From positions 14,670,836-14,734,835 of the forward strand of contig JASKMD010000008.1 of assembly GCA_030144725.1 (NCBI GenBank): a stretch of 64,000 bases of DNA, given 5' to 3'. Every line of letters starts with the position of its first letter. Positions within the stretch are counted from its first letter, which is position 1. A model generated the notes under the pieces. It was not told where the DNA came from, ran no database searches, and saw only the letters and a program-made list of their open reading frames with translations. The position numbers were made by a program, and so were the translations under genes. This DNA is from Haematococcus lacustris. Taxonomy: Eukaryota; Chlorophyta; Chlorophyceae; Chlamydomonadales; Haematococcaceae. This document shows positions 58,341-64,000 of this stretch, piece by piece.

Positions 58341-58766
58341 GCGACTCGAGGGTTGGTTAGGGTAGGAAGGTTTCGCCAGGCTGTTAGCCTGTAAGCAAGT
58401 AAGCTGTTAGTTTTGGTGGGGAGCCCAGTGGTCTGTCCCGGGAAAGTGCCATCTTCGTGGGGTTTGTAGTCATCAAGGGTGCGACCGAGGATGCTTCAAT
58501 ATGATTGTAGCGGAGTGAGATTACCCACAGGCCTACATGTTGTTCCTTGTTGAATGAGTTTTGTTGGTCTGGCTAAGCTAAGCACTACCATGTTTTTTTT
58601 TTACCTCTCCACTCAGGCAAATTAGTAACAGCATTTTTGAGATTCGGAGCCTCGGACTTGGTACTTAGTCACATGAAGGCATTGTAAGATTGGGGGTTGA
58701 AACTAAAATTCGTGATTTTGCGCGGTTGGTGAGATACGGCCATGCTACAGTACTGTAGGTGTCTAC
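58341..58766 (+). repeat. left copy of a long direct repeat (partner 63,576-64,000)
   Basis: From GCGACTCGAGGGTTGGTTAG through to TACGGCCATGCTACAGTACT it matches 63,576-64,000 with only a handful of differences. Sequences to the left of the two copies are unrelated. The offset is 5,235 bp. It may be an LTR pair or a tandemly repeated unit. Confidence 0.9.
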
Positions 58767-59172
58767 AGTACTGTCGGGGTACCTCGCGAGTACACGAACA
58801 GTACTGTAGACACCTACAGTACTGTAGGCACCTACAGTACTGTAGGTGTCTACAGTACTGTCGGGGTACCTCGAGGTACCTCGAGAGACCACTTACAGTA
58901 CTGTAGGTACCTACAGTACTGTAGACATCTACAGTACTGTAGACATCTACAGTACTGTAGACATCTACAGTACTGTAGAAATCAACAGTACTGTAGATAT
59001 CTACAATACCTCGAGGTACCTCGAGGTACCTCGAGAGACCATTTACAGTACTGTAGGTACCTACAGTACTGTAGACATCTACAGTACTGTAGACATCTAC
59101 AGTACTGTAGACATCTACAGTACCTCGAGGTACCTCGAGGTACCTCGAGAGACTTCTTACAGTACTGTAGCC
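58744..59172. repeat. CTACAGTACTGTAG palindrome array, first block
   Basis: The 14-bp perfect palindrome CTACAGTACTGTAG recurs with 4-8-bp spacers (GTGT, ACAT, AAAT), alternating with GGTACCTCGAGGTACCTCGA runs. The two halves of the block (58,860-59,030 and 59,030-59,160) are themselves duplicates. Confidence 0.95.
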
Positions 59173-59257
59173 TTTAAGCACTTATAAAAATTCTGAACAT
59201 CTCACTTGCATTCAAGGCATCCGTCCAACACTTAGTCGCAGCATCGTGTAGCCGGTA

Positions 59258-59660
59258 TTGCAGCGATGGCATCGCACGAGGTTACCCATACTCGCAGCCG
59301 CATCTAGCCCATACTCGCAGCCACATACTCGGCAATCAACCTCGCGGCCACACAGCTGGTCCACAGATGGCATCGCACGAGGTTACCCATACTCGCAGCC
59401 GCATCTAGCCCATACTCGCAGCCACATACTCGCAGCCACATACTCGGCAGCCACATCTAGCCCATACCTCGCGGCCACACAGCTGGTCCAGCAGCGCAGA
59501 AGCATACCTGTGAGGCAGCTCGGTGCGAGGATCTCACCTCGCAGCCCAGCCTCGCAGCCATTTTCCTCGCAGCCAGCCTCGCAGCCAGTTTCGCAGCCAG
59601 CCTCGCAGCCAGCCTCGCAGCCAGCCTCGCAGCTAGCCTCGCGGCCAGTTTCCTCGCAAC
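59258..59660 (+). repeat. CTCGCAGCCA-type repeats
   Basis: A 100-bp segment beginning GATGGCATCGCACGAGGTTA occurs twice (59,265 and 59,366), and 59,540-59,660 is built of CTCGCAGCCAGC units. Confidence 0.85.
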
Positions 59661-60003
59661 GATTCTCCGCAATGAATCGCAAGCATTGATGCACCAACGC
59701 AAGGCAGGTGCAACGTGTTGTGAGCAGCCAAGAGGCCAGACGGACTATGGTAAGAGCTTAGGACCAAGGTAAGAGCTTAGAAGGAGCTAGCATTGCGCAG
59801 CATAGCCCTTAGTATCCAGCCTAACCGCTACCACACCTGGTTGCTGCAGGTCTTACAATCACGCCTAGTACCCCCCTGTTCACCACCCCCTCCCAGTCCC
59901 CCTCACCACCACCACCACCACCACCACCACCACCACCACCACCATTTCATCACCTCCCACAACGTTCCCACTGTTGCCTCCCTTGTCTTGCCTCCCTTGT
60001 GTT

Positions 60004-60592
60004 GCAGCCCAGCCCAGCCCAGCCCAGCCCAGCCCAGCCCAGCCCAGCCCAGCCCAGCCCAGCCCAGCCCAGCCCAGCCCAGCCCAGCCCAGCCCAGCCC
60101 AGCCCAGCCCAGCCCAGCCCAGCCCAGCCCAGCCCAGCCCAGCCCAGCCCAGCCCAGCCCAGCCCAGCCCAGCCCAGCCCAGCCCAGCCCAGCCCAGCCC
60201 AGCCCAGCCCAGCCCAGCCCAGCCCAGCCCAGCCCAGCCCAGCCCAGCCCAGCCCAGCCCAGCCCAGCCCAGCCCAGCCCAGCCCAGCCCAGCCCAGCCC
60301 AGCCCAGCCCAGCCCAGCCCAGCCCAGCCCAGCCCAGCCCAGCCCAGCCCAGCCCAGCCCAGCCCAGCCCAGCCCAGCCCAGCCCAGCCCAGCCCAGCCC
60401 AGCCCAGCCCAGCCCAGCCCAGCCCAGCCCAGCCCAGCCCAGCCCAGCCCAGCCCAGCCCAGCCCAGCCCAGCCCAGCCCAGCCCAGCCCAGCCCAGCCC
60501 AGCCCAGCCCAGCCCAGCCCAGCCCAGCCCAGCCCAGCCCAGCCCAGCCCAGCCCAGCCCAGCCCAGCCCAGCCCAGCCCAGCCCAGCCCAA
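60004..60592 (+). repeat. (AGCCC)n pentanucleotide, about 117 copies
   Basis: This is a perfect tract of nearly 590 bp without interruption. It follows a TTGTGTTGCAG sequence. Apparent long proteins in every frame are repeat artefacts. Confidence 0.98.
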
Positions 60593-60599
60593 CCCTACT

Positions 60600-61235
60600 C
60601 TCCCACACTGCACTTCCTACTGAGGTGAGGACAAAGGAAGGTGGGTTGTAATGGAGGGCTGCTACACCTGCCCCTCCATCTGCCAGCTCTACATCTCCCT
60701 ACTCTATTGGTGAGTGCATCCGGTACCCATGTCCAATGTTTGCTTCCGTTGACAAATCGTCACACCGTTGCCGCAGGTCTTGTGCGCCTACACCTGAGAC
60801 TATCAATGCCCCCCCCACTTCTCTCGCCCTCCCCATGGACCTCCCCTTCCCTTCCCTCCCCTTCCTCCCCTTCCTCCCACACACATATACACCACACCCC
60901 AGCAAAAGGTGAGTGCAGGTATGTGGCAACCTGTACCCACCTTAACCGCTAGCATGCCCCTTGTCCCGCTGCAGGATTGATCGTCACACCCTTCCCCATC
61001 CCCTTTTCCTCCCCTTTCCCACGCCCACCACCAACGCCCAGCTTGTCGTCCCTCCACTTCCACCTCTACCCACCCCCCACTTCCCCCCTCCCCGTCACCT
61101 CTCCCCTGACATCCCAGCAGCCAGGAGAAAGCCCACCCCACCCACCCTCTTCCCACCCCTCCCTTCCCCCTCTCCCTCCCTCTCCCCTCCCATACTTGTC
61201 AAGCCTCCTCTTCCCCTCTCCCACCCTACTATATC
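60600..61235. other. pyrimidine-rich, no gene recognised
   Basis: Strongly C/T-biased plus strand with several TTGCCGCAG- or CTGCAG-type acceptor sequences (about 60,777 and 60,974) but no segment that reads convincingly as an exon. Confidence 0.4.
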
Positions 61236-61882
61236 TGCTGCTGCTGCCCCTACTATATCTGCTGCTGCTGCCACTGCTGCTGCTGCTGCTGCGCCCCTGC
61301 TGCTGCTGCTGCCCCCCTACTGCTGCTACTGCCCCCCTGCTGCTGCTGCTGCTGCTGCCCCCCTGCTGCTGCTGCTGCCCCCCTGCTGCTGCTGCTGCTG
61401 CTGCCCCCCTACTGCTGCTACTGCCCCCCTGCTGCTGCTGGTGCTGCTGCTGCCCTCTGCTGCTGCTGCTGCCCCCCTGCTGCTGCTGCTGCTCCCCTGC
61501 TGCTGCTGCTGCTGCTGCCCCCCTACTGCTGCTGCTGCTGCCCCCCTACTGCTGCTGCTGCTGCCCCCCTACTGCTGCTGCTGCGCCCCTGCTGCTGCTG
61601 CTGCTGCCCCCCTACTGCTGCTGCTGCTGCCCCCCTACTGCTGCTGCTGCTGCCCCCCTGCTGCTGCTGCTGCTGCCCCCCTGCTGCTGCTGCTGCCCCC
61701 CTACTGCTGCTGCTGCTGCCCCCCTACTGCTGCTGCTACTGCGCCCCTGCTGCTGCTGCTGCGCCCCTGCTGCTGCTGCGCCCCTGCTGCTGCTGCTGCG
61801 CCCCTGCTGCTGCTGCTGCCCCCCTACTGCTGCTGCTGCCCCCCCCCCCTGCTGCTGCTGCCACCCATGCTGCTGCTGCCTA
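61236..61882 (+). repeat. (CTG)n / CCCCCCTG array, second
   Basis: Same design as the array at 56,095-56,545, with CTA variants in place of CTG at regular spacing. Confidence 0.95.
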
Positions 61883-61883
61883 C

Positions 61884-62236
61884 AGTACTGTAGGTGTCTA
61901 CAGTACTGTAGATGTCTACAGTACTGTAGGATGTCTACAATACTGTAGGTACCTACAGTACTGTAGGGGTCTACAGTACTGTAGGTGTCTACAGTACTGT
62001 AGGTGTCTACAGTACTGTAGGGGTCTACAGTACTGTAGGTATCTACAGTACTGTAGGGGTCTACAGTACTGTAGGTGTCTACAGTACTGTAGGTGTCTAC
62101 AGTACTGTAGGGGTCCACAGTACTGTAGGGGTCTACAGTACTGTAGGTATCTACAGTACTGTAGGGGTCTACAGTACTGTAGGTGTCTACAGTACTGTAG
62201 GTGTCTACAGTACTGTAGACCCCTACAGTACTGTAG
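61884..62236. repeat. CTACAGTACTGTAG palindrome array, second block
   Basis: About 20 copies separated by GTGT, GGGT or GTAT, so the period is 18 bp. It directly adjoins the CTG array. Confidence 0.97.
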
Positions 62237-62283
62237 CTGCCTTCCCCCCATGCATCCTTAACCCCCATGCCCCCTTCACCCCC

Positions 62284-62960
62284 ATGCAGGAACAACTCAA
62301 TGTAGCCCAAGCTCGTTTGCTATCCCGACAGTGCTATGCAAATGCGCTGACAACAAAGCGTGCCTATGTTGCCGAGCCCAGCATTATTCAGCCTCTAGGG
62401 TTAGGTATCGACCCTGAGACCAACCCTTGCAAGAGTCAGATCCCTTGCCCATACCATGCATGCAGTGATTGGCAGGACCACAAGTGGTGATGTAATGATG
62501 TAGGCTAAGAGTCATGATGTAATGATGTGAGGTTAGATGTAATGATGGATGGTTGAGGGCCAACCGCAAACAACTTTTGGGGCAATCTCTGCCGCACTCG
62601 ATATTACACGGGAGGGTGCGGTGCAGGAGGTTGTTGTGATTGCGGGGCATCATCGACATCCACAGCTTTGCGGGAGCTTGCAAGCCGAGGTACCCAGTAC
62701 AACCGACAGAACGGACCTAGCTTGCGATAGAGACGGGCCCCGGCCTTAGACCTTACACGTATGTATGTAGCTCCCTATGGCGACCTTATTGCGTGGACAC
62801 AACTTTCGGCACAAATATCCATATCGAGCTTGCGGGCCTACGCTTCGACGCCTCTCACTATTTATAGCACGCAGAAGCTGACGGTGCAATCGCGGTAGCA
62901 AATGGTGGTTTGAATGTGGAGAACAGCATGGTACCCTATTTACAAGAGACCTTGTCAAAT
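62284..62960. other. low-repeat stretch with one exon-like segment
   Basis: After CCCCCATGCAG at 62,289 the plus strand reads EQLNVAQARLLSRQCYANAL then TTKRAYVAEPSIIQPLG, which may be an exon. Three GATGTAATGATG units lie at 62,485-62,545. Nothing further is recognised. Confidence 0.28.
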
Positions 62961-62965
62961 CTGAC

Positions 62966-63035
62966 CTACAGTACTGTAGATGTCTACAGTACTGTAGACA
63001 CCTACAGTACTGTAGACATCTACAGTACTGTAGGC
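62966..63035. repeat. CTACAGTACTGTAG palindrome array, third block
   Basis: Four copies with ATGT, ACAC and ACAT spacers, followed by CAGCAGCAGCATGGGTGG repeats. Confidence 0.95.
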
Positions 63036-63228
63036 AGCAGCAGCATGGGTGGCAGCAGCAGCAGGGGGGGGGGGCAGCTACACTACACTACCTACACTCC
63101 AACTGCTCACATATTCAGAATTCCAACAAGCGTCAAGTGGCGTTGTAGTCGCAAGGACAATCCGAGGCGAACCGCATCAAAACACTACCCTCCTAGGATG
63201 ACGAATATCCGCACTAATTTGCCTGTGT

Positions 63229-63271
63229 GGGGCGGGGGCGGGGGCGGGGGCGGGGGCGGGGGCGGGGGCGG

Positions 63272-63301
<30 letters not shown>
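63229..63301 (+). repeat. (GGGGGC)n and (GGGCGC)n tract
   Basis: About eight GGGGGC units pass into GGGCGC units; potentially quadruplex-forming. Confidence 0.95.
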
Positions 63302-63303
<2 letters not shown>

Positions 63304-63575
63304 TGGTGGAAAGATAGCTGGATGGGGCTGTCTACATTGTGCATCATCCGGCATGATGTTTGGAGAAGTGAGTGTAGAGTTACAGCCGTCCTACCACCAG
63401 GGGCCACCTGACTTTAGACATCCTGTAGCGAACTACTGAAGTTGAAACCATGTACGACATGAACCACCTCTCAGGTTGTTAACCATGACGATGGCCATGG
63501 CGCAAGCAGACCGCATGGGGGACCGCAACAGTCTAATGGTCCGGGTATGGCAGGCAAGTTAGGCTAAGCAATATA

Positions 63576-64000
63576 GCGACTCGAGGGTTGGTTAGGGTAG
63601 GAAGGTTTCGCCAGGCTGTTAGCCTGTAAGCAAGTAAGCTGTTAGTTTTGGTGGGGAGCCCAGTGGTCTGTCCCGGGAAAGTGCCATCTTCGTGGGGTTT
63701 GTAGTCATCAAGGGTGCGACCGAGGATGCTTCAATATGATTGTAGCGGAGTGAGATTACCCACAGGCCTACATGTTGTTCCTTGTTGAATGAGTTTTGTT
63801 GGTCTGGCTAAGCTAAGCACTACCATGGTTTTTTTTTACCTCTCCACTCAGGCAAATTAGTAACAGTATTTTTGAGATTCAGAGCCTCGGACTTGGTACA
63901 TAGTCAAATGAAGGCATTGTAAGATTGGGGGTCGAAACTAAAATTCGTGATTTTGCGCGGTTGGTGAGATACGGCCATGCTACAGTACTGTAGGTGCCTA
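63576..64000 (+). repeat. right copy of the long direct repeat, cut by the window end
   Basis: It matches 58,341-58,766 and, like it, runs into CTACAGTACTGTAG palindromes at the window edge. Its true right boundary is outside the window. Confidence 0.9.

Noticed and set aside
59903..60651. Proline/serine or glycine/tryptophan repeat proteins over the (AGCCC)n tract
   Set aside because: A perfect pentanucleotide without stops is open in every frame; there is no start context, signal peptide or flanking exon.
58744..62236. CRISPR-like array of palindromic repeats
   Set aside because: The spacers are only 4-8 bp and nearly invariant, there are no cas genes, and the DNA is nuclear eukaryotic.
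58341..64000. LTR retrotransposon
   Set aside because: Spacing and identity would fit, but no polymerase or integrase motif was found and the right repeat is cut by the window, so only the direct repeat is reported.

Overview
The window is nuclear DNA of a chlorophycean green alga, most likely Chlamydomonadales. It is GC-rich, its genes have many short GT-AG introns, and simple repeats expand hugely inside introns and spacers. The short interstitial CCCTAA (TTAGGG-type) blocks would suit the Haematococcus/Dunaliella side of the order, but the genus is an inference. There is no bacterial operon, rRNA or CRISPR.

Five conserved single-copy-type genes could be rebuilt exon by exon with phases that agree: a PIG-H-like GPI-anchor synthesis subunit (1,885-7,171, +, 5' end unresolved), a long-chain acyl-CoA synthetase (10,317-17,679, +, 15 exons, 691 aa), a NAT9-like acetyltransferase (20,033-18,388, -, 201 aa), a NUDT1-type Nudix hydrolase (26,524-21,197, -, 147 aa) and an HMG-CoA synthase-like gene (26,788-37,906, +, 16 exons, about 504 aa, with one apparent 1-nt frameshift). 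The last two are divergent, with start codons 263 bp apart.

The first half is colonised by Fanzor elements, the eukaryotic relatives of TnpB that carry a RuvC nuclease. Family A has a nearly complete copy in a PIG-H intron (A1), an internally deleted copy between PIG-H and LACS (A2), and a full-length but catalytically broken copy in a NUDT1 intron (A3). Family B has two copies and two older remnants in HMG-CoA synthase introns. Family C is present only as two 3'-end fragments. Every copy in a recognised intron is antisense to its host gene. A1 and A3 are bounded by exact 17-bp direct repeats, and the 5' end of A3 holds, in order, the 3' flanking sequences of all three A copies.

From 38.5 to 52.2 kb lies a tandem array of four units (4,077, 3,295, 3,683 and 2,519 bp). 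Each unit can be read on the minus strand as a complete gene: a signal-peptide exon, a half module, a variable number of identical 249-nt phase-0 exons on a 388-bp period, and a terminal exon. The predicted secreted proteins are Ala/Ser/Gly-rich and form a length ladder (518, 350, 433, 184 aa). I do not recognise the family; this is the best candidate in the window for something undescribed.

From 52.2 kb to the end the window is repeat-dominated: a 1.9-kb CCAGTACTGG minisatellite, CTG-rich arrays, a 590-bp (AGCCC)n tract, arrays of the palindrome CTACAGTACTGTAG, and a direct repeat of at least 425 bp spaced 5.2 kb apart. A few exon-like segments of unrecognised genes are embedded in it.
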